From Nectonema munidae (lineage: Eukaryota > Nematomorpha > Nectonematoida > Nectonematidae), in NCBI GenBank assembly GCA_030549495.1, contig JAUIRK010000892.1:124001-188000 (forward strand): 64,000 bases of DNA. The letters are read 5' to 3'. Below are positions 1 through 11,401 of this stretch, piece by piece (positions within the stretch are counted from its first letter, which is position 1; every line of letters begins with the position of its first letter). The notes under the pieces are model-generated. The model saw nothing but the letters and a program-made list of their open reading frames with translations, was not told where the DNA came from and did not search any database. The translations under genes and the position numbers were made by a program.

Positions 1-600
1 AATAATATTATAAGAAATAATTTTCTGTCGTAAACCGCAATTTTGATTGACAATTTTAAATATTTTTACACTTGCAAAAACTAATTCAGCAAATTAAATC
101 AGCATTGTCGATTTATTATAAAAAATATATTTTATTTAAAATGTTGATGAAAGTTTTTGGAGAAAATTTTCTGACGTAAACGAAAATTTGATTAACACTT
201 TTAAATTTTTTACATCCTAAATGCAAAAACTGTGGCTAAATATGTAATTAGCATCATAGATTTGGTATAAAAGAAATTAATTTTAATTAAAGTGTCAATG
301 GATCTCTTTGAAGATAATTTTAGGACACACACCTCAAATTTGATTGTTACTTTTTGACATTATGACAACCTAAATGCACAAACTGAAACTTGAAATGAAA
401 TCATCATGTTGGATATAGCATAAAAAATATAAATTTTATTCAAAATTTAAATAAACATTTTGGAGAAAATTTCCACACGTAAACATTGATTGGAAATTTC
501 GGGATATTTTAATATCCTAATTGACATATTGAGTCCAGAAATGAAATCAGTATGGTCGATTTAGTCTAAAAAAGGTTCAATATAAGTAAATCAACATCAC
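1..600. repeat. Decayed tandem satellite, period about 150 bp
   Basis: Four diverged copies of one unit follow each other. The landmark TTTTCTG(A/T)CGTAAAC or a variant recurs near 21, 167, 318 and 469, giving spacings of 146, 151 and about 151 bp. Between landmarks the order is conserved: a TTTGATT-AAC-TTTTAAAT stretch, a CCTAAATGCAAAAACT-like stretch, then AAATGAAATCAGCAT-GTCGATTTAGTATAAAAAA. No coding potential is seen. The array may extend beyond the left edge. Confidence 0.6.
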
Positions 601-2096
601 AGTTTAATTTTAAATATCTTTTCTTTACTATATTTTCTCTTGCATTCTTTTTGTTTTACCTAGATTTAAGAGCAACAGGAAGGTTAAGAATCTTACTTCG
701 AAAGAATTGTAAGTTTTATAAATTTGAAAGCTTAAAACTACTATTATTTTAAACTATTATATATTATCAATTTAAAAAAATAATAAATGAACTTTTCAGA
801 AATAAATATATATATGTATGCATAATTTTTTTCTTCCGAAGAAAGCGGTCTATTACCGTAACTATTTTATTTGTTTCTCAAAAATTTTCAAATGAGTGAT
901 AAAATCAAAAAATTAATATTTCTTAATATAATTATGTTTTCAAAGCTTTTTAATTTTGTAAATCCAGTTCATTCTTTTAAATTGGCAGAGTCTTTTTGGA
1001 ATGAAATTTTTTTGGATATAAAAATTCGAGTTTAAAGAACTTCGACCTAAATTTATGCAATAAATCTGAGTTTAAAATGATTTTTTTTTATTAATTTAAA
1101 ATTTTAAAATACTTTTTTGGATAAAACTTTTTCCTATCAACAAATTTTTCCTATCGACAAATTTTTTTGAATTTGGTTTTAGCTTTTATGATCCGTTAGA
1201 ATTTTTTCAAAGAAACTTTTTCTAAAATATAAGCATCATATAATTTATATAAAATAATTCATTGTTCGGAACAAGGGAAAAAGTAATACTTAATACTTGT
1301 TATTCGTAACTTTTCACAGAGTCCCCTAAGAATTTCAAAATTGGGGCGCTACCATCCACTTTAAAAACACTGCTTTAAAGTATTTGTTTAGTAAAGTTTG
1401 CCTAGTTTTCCTCTTCTTAACTTCTTAAAATAATTGAGAAATTCACAAGTTTGACCAAAAACATAAATTTCTTTTTCTTAATCTTCAGATTGGTGTGAAT
1501 GCTGACAACATTTTAAAAAAGGATAATGCATCTTGTTTCTGCTTCACTTCAAGATATTTTTTCAATAGACTGTTATCTTCTTCAGAGTTTCCATCACTTG
1601 TTGATATAACTCTATTTCTTTGTACTTCTCTTGGTATATTGTCTTTTTGATTCCATTAATTTAAGTAATTTAGATATAAAAAAGAAAAACTGTCAGATTT
1701 TTTTTATAAAAAATAGTGAGGATAAAATTAAAAAATAAATAAATAAATAAATAAAATACAAGACTTTGAAAAATAGATATTATTTGCTCTTTTTCTCATT
1801 TTTTTGTTTAATCTCTATTTCACTTTAGAATTTCAAAACAAAATATCTTTTATTTAAATAAAATTAATATTTTAAAGTTAATTTGTTTTTCCCAACAGAG
1901 CATATTTTTTTTGTTTACAAGAAAATTTAAAATAGATATCGTTTTCCAAAGATAGATCGTGGGAAAAGAGGTGGCGGAAAACAGAAATACAGATTAAAAT
2001 GGGTTTAATTTTCAAATACCTATCAAAAAATAAAAAATAAATTATTTAACTACTTTTTCTTCATTTTAAACAAATGAATATTAAAAAAGTTAGTAT
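601..2096. other. AT-rich intergenic DNA with a possible hAT end
   Basis: No gene is recognised. A GC-richer patch at 1318-1372 reads on the minus strand as CAGTGTTTTTAAAGTGG followed by GGTAGCGCCCC. This resembles the terminus of a hAT transposon, where CAGTG ends with GGCGCC subterminal motifs are common. I found no partner end or 8-bp target duplication, so it is only a possible remnant. A short A-rich AAAT tract lies near 1735-1755. Confidence 0.3.
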
Positions 2097-2318
2097 AATA
2101 ATCAAAGAATCGAAAAATGTTCAAATCAAAAAATATTTATTCTTTTTAAATATATCGTTGGCTCCCCTTACATTTAGTTTCGTATGTGCATAATTTGATA
2201 AAAATTAATTATTAAAGACTAGGTTTATCTTTCAATTTTAAAAGTAAGGGGAGCCAACGATATATTTAAAAAGAATAAATATTTTTTGATTTGAACATTT
2301 TTCGATTCTTTGATTATT
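2097..2318. repeat. Perfect 75-bp inverted repeat (foldback)
   Basis: Positions 2097-2171 are the exact reverse complement of 2244-2318 (75 of 75 by eye), separated by a 72-bp spacer. The inner arm ends are GTAAGGGGAGCCAACG. The outer ends run into a 158-bp tandem duplication that reuses the outer arm sequence (TTTTTCGATTCTTTGAT). Such a sequence would form a long hairpin in RNA or single-stranded DNA. It could be a foldback MITE or a local inverted duplication; no clear target duplication is seen. Confidence 0.85.
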
Positions 2319-2620
2319 CGACAAATATAATATTTAAAATCGTGCAAATTGCAAAGTATATGTAATAACTTTTGTAACATCGTATGAGGTAGCAAAATAT
2401 GAACAGAAAGTTAGATATTTTTTGATTTTTTAAAGAATATTTTTCGATTCTTTGATTACAGAATTTTATTTTGATTATTTGACAAATATATTTAAAATCG
2501 TGCAAATTGCAAAGTATAGGTAATAACTTTTGTAACATCGTATGAGGTAGCAAAATATGAACAGAAAGTTGGATATTTTTTGATTTTTTAAAGAATATTT
2601 TTCGATTCTTTGATATGAAT
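2319..2620 (+). repeat. 158-bp tandem duplication beside the foldback
   Basis: The block beginning CGTGCAAATTGCAAAGTATA occurs at 2341 and again at 2499, a period of 158 bp. The copies are nearly identical over GTAACATCGTATGAGGTAGC and the following AGAACAGAAAGTT-like stretch. Each copy ends in the TTTTTCGATTCTTTGAT sequence that forms the outer part of the adjacent inverted repeat, so duplication and inversion probably arose by linked events. No coding function is evident. Confidence 0.75.
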
Positions 2621-2625
2621 TATCG

Positions 2626-2965
2626 CGGTATACAGGTTGGAGATGAACCATCGTAGTATACAGGTATAATGTATATAGGTAATAACTTATGTAGCATCGT
2701 TTCCTCGAATGAGGTATATCAAATCTTACATCTAGCAGAATGTGAACAGAATAGTTGAACGTTGTCTCCCTAGTTATTTGTACATGGAATAGAAACCATC
2801 GTAGTATACAGGTTGAAGATGAATCATCGTAGTATACAGGTTAGAGATGAATCATCGTAGTATACAGGTTGGAGATGAATCATTGTAGTATATAGTTTGG
2901 AGATGAATCATCGTAGAATACAGGTTGGAGAAGAATCATCGTAATATACGGTTTGGAGATAATAT
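2626..2965 (+). repeat. 28-bp minisatellite
   Basis: Units of 28 bp with core CATCGTAGTATACAGGTTGG and linker AGATGAAT repeat about eight times. Two lie near 2626-2670, then a 130-bp interruption, then about six consecutive units from 2788 to 2960. Copies differ by single changes. The last two units (2909-2960) recur almost unchanged at 11740-11791, inside a piggyBac fragment. Confidence 0.8.
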
Positions 2966-3655
2966 ATATATGTATATGTTCTGTGCATTATGCAGGTATG
3001 TGTATATGCGTGTGTGAGTGTGTCTTTGTGAGTACATTAAGGCTTAAGGTGTTATAAATGTAATTGTGTCTTGGAGATTGAATATTAACAGTACATATTA
3101 GAGGATAGTGCGTACATTAAAAGGTGTTATAAATATAATTGAATGTCATTTGCATATTAACATTAGAGGATAATGTTATAGAGGTTTCTTAAGAATTTAA
3201 GAAAAACTTAAGAGAGAAACCGGGTGTAGGAAAATGTATTATTGGCGCATACTTTTTGGAATGATCGATACACTCAAAATATAATTAGCGTTCAGAATAA
3301 ACAACTTCTAAATAACTGAAAAAATTAACTAATTTTCTATTAAAGTTATTTATCCATTGAATTAACTTGAATAAGAAAATAAAACTCGGGTAATTAGGTA
3401 CTAACAACTTTAAAATCTTCTGAAAAGCGATGGTATAGCCAGTGTGTTTAATTAAATAGTTCCTTTTACATCACTTTTATTGCTGCACAATTATCAAGGT
3501 ATCAATATAAAGGTTTGGTGTATATAGCGATGGTATAGCCCATAATTAAGGGTGATATTATAATCGGTGCTTCGGGTTTACTTGACGTAGTCTAAATATT
3601 TTGATAAATTATAGAGTCAAGAAAAAAAACATACAAAATAATTTATTATCTGAAA
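2966..3655. other. Intergenic DNA, no gene seen
   Basis: A short GT-rich stretch follows the minisatellite, then AT-rich DNA. GCGATGGTATAGCC occurs twice (about 3427 and 3527). No open frame of interest or splice-bounded coding segment is recognised. Confidence 0.5.
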
Positions 3656-4450
3656 AATATCGTGGCTGAAAATGTTGCGATCGAAGGATACAGAAAACCG
3701 CATATATAACGAATCTGATTATAACGAAGAGATTCTATTGCTTCCTTTAAAAATAAAGGAAAATTCTTTAAAACTCCGACTATAACGAAATTTGATTATA
3801 ACGAAGAAATTTCAGGAAGAAAATATTTTTATGAATTCGATTTTTGCAAAAAAATATGTAAAAATTTGAAACTAAAGGCAATGTATTGAAACGAGTTTGG
3901 TTTTTACTAAGTGATGAATCAATTAAAAATGATTTAGTTTTATTTTTCGAGACACCTATGTTTCAAATATTGATAGTGATGGTCAGGATGATGTTGACGA
4001 TAATAACGATGAGCGTTGAGATCAATGAAAGGAGCAAATGGACAGTTAGGGCAATTGATAAAAATGTCACCTTTAAAGTCATTACAATTTCTGATGTATA
4101 ATCTTAGTACCTCTAATGTTAAGATCATCATTTAACGATAATATTTTTGACAATGTTGAAAATGACTCGGATAAATGTGACGAGCAGAATATTTAATCAT
4201 CAAAATCTGAGTAAAAAATTTAAAGCTTTTTGGTATCATTAGAAAATAATGTATGTGTACAATAAAGAGAAACACACTTAAATTGATGCCCTTCTTCACA
4301 AAAAACTATAATGTACGTATTTTATTGAATAAAATTTCTCATCTTCATAATTTTTTATTTTTGAACTTTATTGAGACATAGCGAATTTCCGTTATAACAC
4401 TTAAAAATAAAGGTTCTCAGAATTGATACTTCTCTGTTATCTCCCCCTTA
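3656..4450. mobile_element. Possible decayed pogo/Tigger-like element
   Basis: The left part repeats TATAACGAA and GATTATAACGAAGA several times (3700-3810), a pattern typical of pogo/Tigger terminal regions. A TTCCGTTATAACAC patch near 4390 could be the opposite end. Between them an acidic stretch (DSDGQDDVDDNNDER, from about 3968; further Asp/Glu-rich codons near 4130-4190) resembles acidic C-terminal tails of such transposases but is interrupted by stops. No DDE motif is visible. The assignment is weak. Confidence 0.25.
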
Positions 4451-5649
4451 CTCTAAATTTTTTTTTTTAATGAATGATTTACTTTATTACTGCTTCATCA
4501 ATATTTCTCTAATTATATAATATAATATCATTTAGAATTTTTTTAGAGTGGGAATGAGATACAGAGATATATAATTTCACATTATACATATATATATTTT
4601 CCTAAAATATTCTGTTCTTTCAATTTTAGAAATTATCGTCTGCTTTTTTAAAAAATTTTTTAGAGTGGGGGGGGGGGGTAACAGAAAAGTACCCCAGAAA
4701 TTCATTATATTCGCTTTTAACTGTACAATGTACCGTATATCTTTGAATGCAAGTCGATCTTGAGTATAAGACCAAGGTAAATTTAAAACAAATTATCTAG
4801 AAATCTGATTAAAGCGAATATATGTCCAACTGAAAAGTAAAGGTATTGACACACAAATTTTGGGTAGCGCTTTGATTGTTAATTTCAGTAGGCACATTTG
4901 AATAAAAGAAAGAACACCTCCGATGCGCTCATTTACTATATTTTAAACACTGACAAGAAATTAAGGGTTCTATAAGGTGAGCCCTAAAATATTTAATAGC
5001 ATAAAAGAGCCACTACAAAAATAATGGAAGCTATATCAGATCTAGTATGAGTGTTTCATTTTCTTGGAATTATAATTAAGAAAAATGCAACTCTTAACAA
5101 CTTATTTTATCCCTCATCCGCTGACATACCAATGGCGATACAGATTTTGCCTTGTGCCAAGTATTTTCTCTAATAACGACTGACTTGACTATAAGTCGAG
5201 GCATTGCTGGATTTAAATTTAAAAAATCGAAATTTATATTAAAATATATACGGATTAAAAAATATTTTTTCTATAAAAATATTATAATTAATATTTTATT
5301 AATTATACTGTATTTATATAGCTTTAGTCTTATATAGTCTTATAGTTTTTTTCCCTCCTGTTTAGGGTTTTAGCCCAAAATTTTATATTTTGGTATTTTA
5401 TGGTGTTCTAAATAGAAAATAGAAAAATATTTATTTGCAAAAAAGAAAGAATTAAATTAAAGAAAAAACAAATTGAAGTGAAATCATCAACACTGACATT
5501 GATAAATACATAATAAAGTAATATCAAGCACCAAGTAGAAAAGTTCTTTTCTTTTGATTTTGCGGGATATTCAAAAGGCCGGAGCCGCTGTGAAGAACAA
5601 CCCAATGGTAAGCCTCTCTTTGGTTGGAAAAAGTAATTTCAAGGAATAA
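4451..5649. other. Intergenic DNA, no gene seen
   Basis: Mostly AT-rich. It includes a G-run of about ten at 4669-4678 and a patch of higher GC at 5560-5615 that ends in a good donor-like GTAAGC but has no supported reading frame (see the rejected list). No domain is recognised. Confidence 0.4.
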
Positions 5650-6475
5650 GATTTCAGTTGAATCAAACATGAGTTGAAATTTAACAAAAATATGGAATAT
5701 CATGTTAGAACACCAACATATTTGTATATGAATATTGATATTAAGTGCAATTAAAACATTCGAACAAAAAATACAAAATTATACAAATTTACAAATTTCA
5801 AAAAATGTAAAAAAAGACAATTAAGTATTTCAGTCAATTACTTATAAACGAGCAAACATAACAGTTGAAAGAATTACAAGTAATATCGTATTCTTGAATA
5901 AATAAGTTTTTGAGTTTCTTTTTAAAAGTACCAATATTATGAGAAAAAAAGGAAAAAGAAAACAAAAAATTGTTATAGGTAAAACATATTTTATACTTCA
6001 AAGACTGTTTGAAAATTTCCCTACTATAAAAGGGTAGGGTAGTTTTATTTTTAACACGTAGGTTATATGTATAGTTTTGGTAATTAAAAGACAAAAAGTT
6101 ATCGAAAATAGATGGTGAGAGCCTATTAATTATTTTATAAACAAACAATGAAATGTTGTATGTGTATAAATCAGCTATTTTAAGGATATTGCATGAAAAA
6201 AATAATTGACTCGTATGACATAAATAACTAGTATTACAAATATATCTTATAGCTTTTTTCTGAGAACTAATTAAAGGACCAAGGTTTTGATGTCCCAAAA
6301 TGGCGATACAATAATTAAGATGAAGTAACACAAAAGAATTATATAAGAGAAGTTTTATTTTATGGGCAAATTTATTTTTAAAATGTTTTATTATTCCGAT
6401 ATTACGGCAGATGCCACTATTAACATAGGAGATATGCTGTTTCCAGTTAAGCTTATTATTTATGATGTTCTAATT
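5650..6475 (-). mobile_element. LINE remnant, C-terminal part of reverse transcriptase ORF
   Basis: Read on the minus strand from about 6455 down to 5834, the translation carries the region just after the polymerase palm in CR1/L2/Jockey-type LINEs: KLNWKQHISYVN, then a segment ending in LLHLNYCIAILG, then QKKAIRYICN. These match the usual 'K-x-W-x-x-H-I ... NYC-x-x-WG ... Q-x-AIR' order. The open stretch 6331-5834 is 165 codons, but its Met is internal; homology continues upstream with an in-frame stop near 6455. Endonuclease, palm and YADD motifs are missing, so this is a 5'-truncated copy. An A-rich tail lies near 5755-5815. Confidence 0.75.
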
Positions 6476-9400
6476 ATTATTATTACCTGAAACACCCCAG
6501 CATTCCTTCATTTCTCTTTTTTAGTAATTAATATATATCTACGTTATAATATATATCTACGTCATATAAAGATACAAGTTATACTGTATGCAAGAAATAA
6601 CTATAATATCTGCAGTTTGAAATTTTATAAAAAAATCTAAAATTGCCAAAATCTATAAAAATTTGCTATGTAATTCAAGAAAAAAGTATGCTTACGTGAA
6701 AAGTTACATAGAAGAGTTGCATATTTACTCTAGCACAAGTTTTTGCTTTAAATTAGATCGTTTTTTCTAGTCAAGTTGATGAGAGTTAATTTGTCTCTTA
6801 ATAATTATGAAAAATGAATTTTATTTTTGAGTATAGAAGTGACGATTTTTTCTCTTTCAGTGAAGGAAAGCGCATAAAGTATAATAAAAAATTAGGACTA
6901 GCGATTAAAAAATATTTTGTAAATATTTTTATACACTTTTCCTGTTGCGCTTTTATCATTTAATAATTTCATATCTCAATCTTATTGGTATTTCGATATG
7001 ATTAGTGCAAATAATAGATTTCTGACCAAAAAGTTATAATGAATGGTAAAATTTATCAACTTCAAAAATATGAGAAGAGAAAAATTGAGACCAGAAACTA
7101 AAATTTTTTTAAAGGAGTTGAAATGTAAAATAGTGAAATCAAAAAAGTTCATATTGCAAAGTTGAAATATTCAAAAGTTGGCAATTCAGAAAGTAAAAAA
7201 TTGTGTAAACTCGATTTTATGATTTGAAAAAAATTATCCCTGACATTCTCAAATTCTCATTGGACTACATAGGTGTCCGTATATATAAGCTTAATGGCCG
7301 TAGGCCTACAAACGTATTTTTTTTTGCCACTTTCAACTTAATGTTCTAATTGAATTGGTAATATTTACATTTCAATTTAAGGTTTGGTTTGGAAGAAATT
7401 TCTCAAAAAGAACTGTATTCATCATTTTATTCATATTTTCGTTTATTTTTTATCCACCTTTATATTATATTTTCCGTTTTTCTAAAAGTAAACAAGTAAG
7501 TTGAAAGGTAATTAGAACTCTATTAAACATGTGTAAAATTTATTTAAAATTTTCAATCATAATAATATCAAGAAAATGTCAAATGAATTTTTGTGTGATG
7601 AGTCTATGTCAAAATAAGGAAAAAAATTTAAAATGTATAGGGATGTGTGGAGATAAATTAACAAAAAAATTTATAAATGAAAGTTTTCGTTTTAAACATT
7701 TTGATAATAAAAAAAAATCCCAACATTTCCAGCTAATTTAACTACTCGTCATTTGACTCCAGTAATTTCACTCGCTATTTAATATAATTAACTAACGAAC
7801 GAACTAAAATAATTACTAAAATTATATTTCTATTTATTATATTATTAACGTACATTTCAACTTTTCTTAAAATATCGGAAAGGAAATTACCAGAAGGGCG
7901 ATTGCACTCAACAGCAGGGAAATTGTTTGGGAGTAAAATGATCGGGAGTCAATTCATGCACGGTGCCTTAACATATTGATTTTATGAAACAAATAGTATT
8001 GACAAATCAATTAGATAAAGCGAAGGATTGCATAAAGAAGAAAGACCATTTTTAGCCTAAATACCTTCATATAACAAAATTTATTTCTTCAAAAAAGTTA
8101 AATTGAACGTTTATGTGAATAATAAATGGAACTAAATTTTAACTACTTTGTTTGTAAGTTTAACAAGAATAATGATAAAAACAAAACTCTTAGAGACCGG
8201 AAACGAGGCACTAGACCTAGACGGATGTCAATTAGTGACTATGGATTTAATAAGGCTTTATGTATCCTGAAATTGGGTACGTTGAGCCTTGTGACATATT
8301 CGAATGCTTTCACTATTTTATTAACGCTAGTTATCTAGAGGTGTTAAACAAAGTAAGAGTTATGGCAAAATCACAGCTAGTATAAAAGAAATCTATAAAA
8401 AAATTATAACATCATAGCATACTGATTTCACAAGTTTTATTATGTAAAGAAGTATCATTATAAAATTAATTTTGAAGCAAGGAATAACTTTTATAATGCA
8501 GATAATTGGTTCTTAAAAATATTCCCGTTGGTCTGTTTATGATAGCATTCAAATGGAATTTGTTCCTCACTAAATTTTGGATAATAAAATAAGTAAAAGA
8601 ATGTATTCACCTTAAATAAATAGCTAACATATAGATCAGACTTTTAAAGTTGGTTTTCATCTTTTTTTTCAATAGGTCTCTGTAACATTTGAGGCGTACT
8701 TCGATGCTCCTTTCAAAATTGGGGTTAGAATCGTCAATTTTAAGTCAATATATTTCGACGTGAAGCGCTAATCAAAGTTAAAAAGTCCGCAAGAAAAAAA
8801 TCTGTAAATGTGTCTACATTGGGATTGTCTTCATCTTCTTATGTTTCATAGGCTCGTTGTTACTCTAACTCCAAGAGAGTTTAATCATCCAAATCATTTG
8901 AATGTGAATCATTGCATTAGTTCACATTTCCAGAATGTAGATTTAGAAAACGAAGATCTTTGCCCATTTCAAAATTTCTTTCAGAATTTTCAAAGCCATT
9001 AGCACATTGTGGCGCATCTCATATTTTTGAGTCCAAGATTCATAAATCTTATGAATGTCATCCTTTACATTAAATTTATTAGAAAGAGATTGTGTAATGA
9101 ATTTTTCCCATAATGTGGTCGTTCTTCACCCTCTCTCGAATTGAGCCGTTTCCATTTTGTGAGTTCTTTTGCCAACGTAAATATGCGTAATAACACAACA
9201 CGCATTAGATAAAAAAAAAACTGCGCTGTTCAAAAGCGCGCTATACAAGTATTATTGTATTTAATAAAGCCTATTCAACCGACGCAACTCAGTTGGGCCA
9301 TGCGCTTAGGACTTTTACCCCAAAAATATGAGATTTTTAAACTAACTTTAACTAGATTTATCAAAACATTTACTAAATTCATTTTCCTTATTCACTTTAT

Positions 9401-9999
9401 TATTTTCATAATTTTAATTTTATTTTTAAAATTTTTCCCTAATTTTAGAAAAGAAGCCAGATAAAATTATATTTTTGTCAAATTGAAAGAATCTTAAATG
9501 TATTTTATCTCGTATTTGCTTTTAAATAATATTTAATTACGCACAAAGCAAAACAATGCATTATATTATTCTTAATATTTTTATAAAAATGTTTGCTTGT
9601 GGTTAATACATTATTATGACTACTTTGAAAGTATAAATTTAAGTTAGTGATGGAATTTACATCGGAAAAGATACTTTCATAAGATTATTTTTTTTTTGTA
9701 TTAAGTGTGGCAGCTGCTAACACCAAATGCTATATATAAACATTAAACATGGTCTATTTATATTCATATATTTCCCTTAGCGAGAAAAGAACTTTTGCAT
9801 CTAGTTTCTTAAAATCTCACTAATTTGGCAAAACTTTTCAAAAAAGTACCTCACGCAAATTATAAACATTTTATTTAATAACCTAACGAATATTCAGTCA
9901 CAACACTCATAGAAACTTCTGTCCAAGTTGTCGTGTTTTTCATACACCAAAATTTATTAAGATATTGAAGGGGCTTAACAAAATTTTCAAAATAAGTTT
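6476..9999. other. Intergenic DNA, no recognised gene
   Basis: A 3.5-kb AT-rich stretch with scattered GC-richer patches (about 7260-7310, 7885-7970, 8195-8340, 8700-8990, 9110-9210). Open stretches of 60-70 codons exist on the plus strand (for example 7529-7741, 8126-8338, 8808-9002), but none shows a motif, codon bias or clear splice context. I treat them as chance. Confidence 0.45.
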
Positions 10000-10011
10000 T
10001 AGCTTGATTAC

Positions 10012-10121
10012 TTTGTCATTTTCTTTCTTCCACTTTTGATCGTGAAACCAACACATAGACCACTCATTAAAAATAAATTGACAAACAGTTGTTACAGAGC
10101 CACAGGGATATAAAATCAAAA
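10012..10121 (-). CDS. Candidate exon of unknown gene
   Basis: On the minus strand a pyrimidine-rich tract ends in CTTAG at 10122-10126. It is followed by a 36-codon open segment containing PCGSVTTVCQFIFNEW and CWFHDQKWKKEND, then a GTAATC donor-like sequence starting at 10011. Aromatic residues and three cysteines are conspicuous, unlike surrounding translated noise. I do not recognise the family; the PCG-to-FNE order is faintly like CDC50/LEM3 proteins, but too short to claim. It lies on the opposite strand to the nearby Kazal-like exon, so it is not part of that gene. It may be a pseudo-exon. Confidence 0.2.
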
Positions 10122-10541
10122 CTAAGAAAATAAAGCAAAAAAAAGTTTATATGCAAAATTGAAATTTTTATATTAACGAATGAAAAACTTTTCAAAAAAT
10201 ATTGTTTTTATAAATTAAAAAAACAATATAAAAAAATTTAATAAATATATAAAAGATTATATTTCTTAGCTTTTTTTAAACTTGTTAGGTTTATATGAGA
10301 AAATGAACTCTACTTATGGTGCATGACATTTTTTTAAACAATCAAAACTAAATACATTTTCAAAAACAGTACATAAAAACTCATATATTAGCGTATTAGA
10401 AAAATTTAATAATCATTAAAAAATTTTTAGAATATATAAGCATTTTTTTAATTGTTCTTTTTAAAAATTAAATTGTCCTTTTGCGGGGCATTGACGCAAT
10501 GAATCTTTGAAGATATATATGAAATAAAATATATTTTTTAG

Positions 10542-10706
10542 GTTTAATTGACCAAACAAAGTATTATTGCACGAAAAGAGAAAAATATATTGGCCCCATT
10601 TGTGATAATGAAGATTATGAATACGAAAACCTCTGTGACTTTAAAGCATATTCATTCAAACATAAAGAAATCTCCTTAAGAGTTGTTCAAAGAGATCACT
10701 GTTCAT
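10542..10706 (+). CDS. Kazal-type protease-inhibitor domain exon
   Basis: A 165-bp open segment is bounded by acceptor ATTTTTTAG (ending 10541) and donor GTAAGA (from 10707). It is a symmetric phase 1-1 exon, typical of extracellular modules. It encodes 54 complete codons. Residues 9-53 carry C-x10-C-x10-C-x21-C with GPIC followed by Y-E-Y-E-N-L-C, which matches the Kazal core (PVCG...TYxNxC). These correspond to Kazal cysteines 2, 3, 4 and 6. Cysteines 1 and 5, which pair with each other in classic Kazal folds, are both absent, as in several atypical modules. The second residue after the first cysteine, the usual P1 position, is Lys (C-T-K), which would suggest trypsin-like targets if it inhibits. 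A secreted or extracellular protein is likely. I cannot find neighbouring exons. Confidence 0.65.
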
Positions 10707-11400
10707 GTAAGATATAATATTTTGTATTTTTCATTTTTTTTAATTATATAAGAAAAGAAAAAAATCTTTTTTGTTAGTTAGATTTGAAAAATCATATTTC
10801 AATAACTAATCAAATTATATTTACCAATTTTCATTTAAAATTTTAAATGTAATCATTTTTAACAATATCTATATATTCTTCAACAATATGATAAACAAAT
10901 ATCCTTTAAAAATAATATTTTGACTGTATGAGTCTTTTTCAAATCAAAATAGAAAGCGGAGGAAACAGTTTTTCTTTAATAATTATAATACTACATAATT
11001 GTTGTTGTATTCCATATAAATACATTCACATATCTCTTTACTTCAGTCCATCAAGGATCTCTAGCTAGTAGGTAGACTTAACAACACACAGACTTATTTC
11101 ATTTGTAAATATAAATGAAATGGTTAGAATTGAGGAGGCATTATGTTTAATAAATGTTACTGTTTTACTTTTAAGTATATATAGGAAATGATATAAAATA
11201 AAAGGAGGTATCAACTTAACTGATTATAATAATATATCATCATTGATTATAGGCATCATTGATTTCTTAAATAATTATTAAAATTTAAAATAATTAATTA
11301 TAAAATTTCAGAATTTATTCAGTTATTTTTATATTAAATTTGTTGAATAAAATAGACAACAGCAAACAACTATAGAAAGTAAAAAATAGAATAATGAAAA
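10707..11400. other. Presumed intron or intergenic DNA
   Basis: AT-rich sequence downstream of the Kazal-like exon. No second Kazal module, terminal exon or poly-A context could be identified on the plus strand. If the exon belongs to a longer gene, the next exon lies elsewhere or is too short to recognise. Confidence 0.4.
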
Positions 11401-11401
11401 A

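Noticed and set aside
3886-4101. 71-codon open stretch on the plus strand as a gene
   Set aside because: The other frame reads as a worn acidic transposase tail; no domain supports the open frame.
5553-5607. Short GC-richer stretch ending CCCAATG-GTAAGC, possible exon (AGAAVKNNPM on the plus strand)
   Set aside because: The donor is good, but the only AG acceptor leaves a 30-bp exon and the longer frame has no acceptor. No family is recognised, and the minus strand is also open there.
8230-8360. Possible exon with EPCDIFECFHYF and a GTAAGA donor near 8352
   Set aside because: The acceptor is weak, no known domain pattern is present, and neighbouring frames are equally open.
8808-9002. 64-codon open stretch with three cysteines
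   Set aside because: No motif, no splice context, no codon bias; likely chance.
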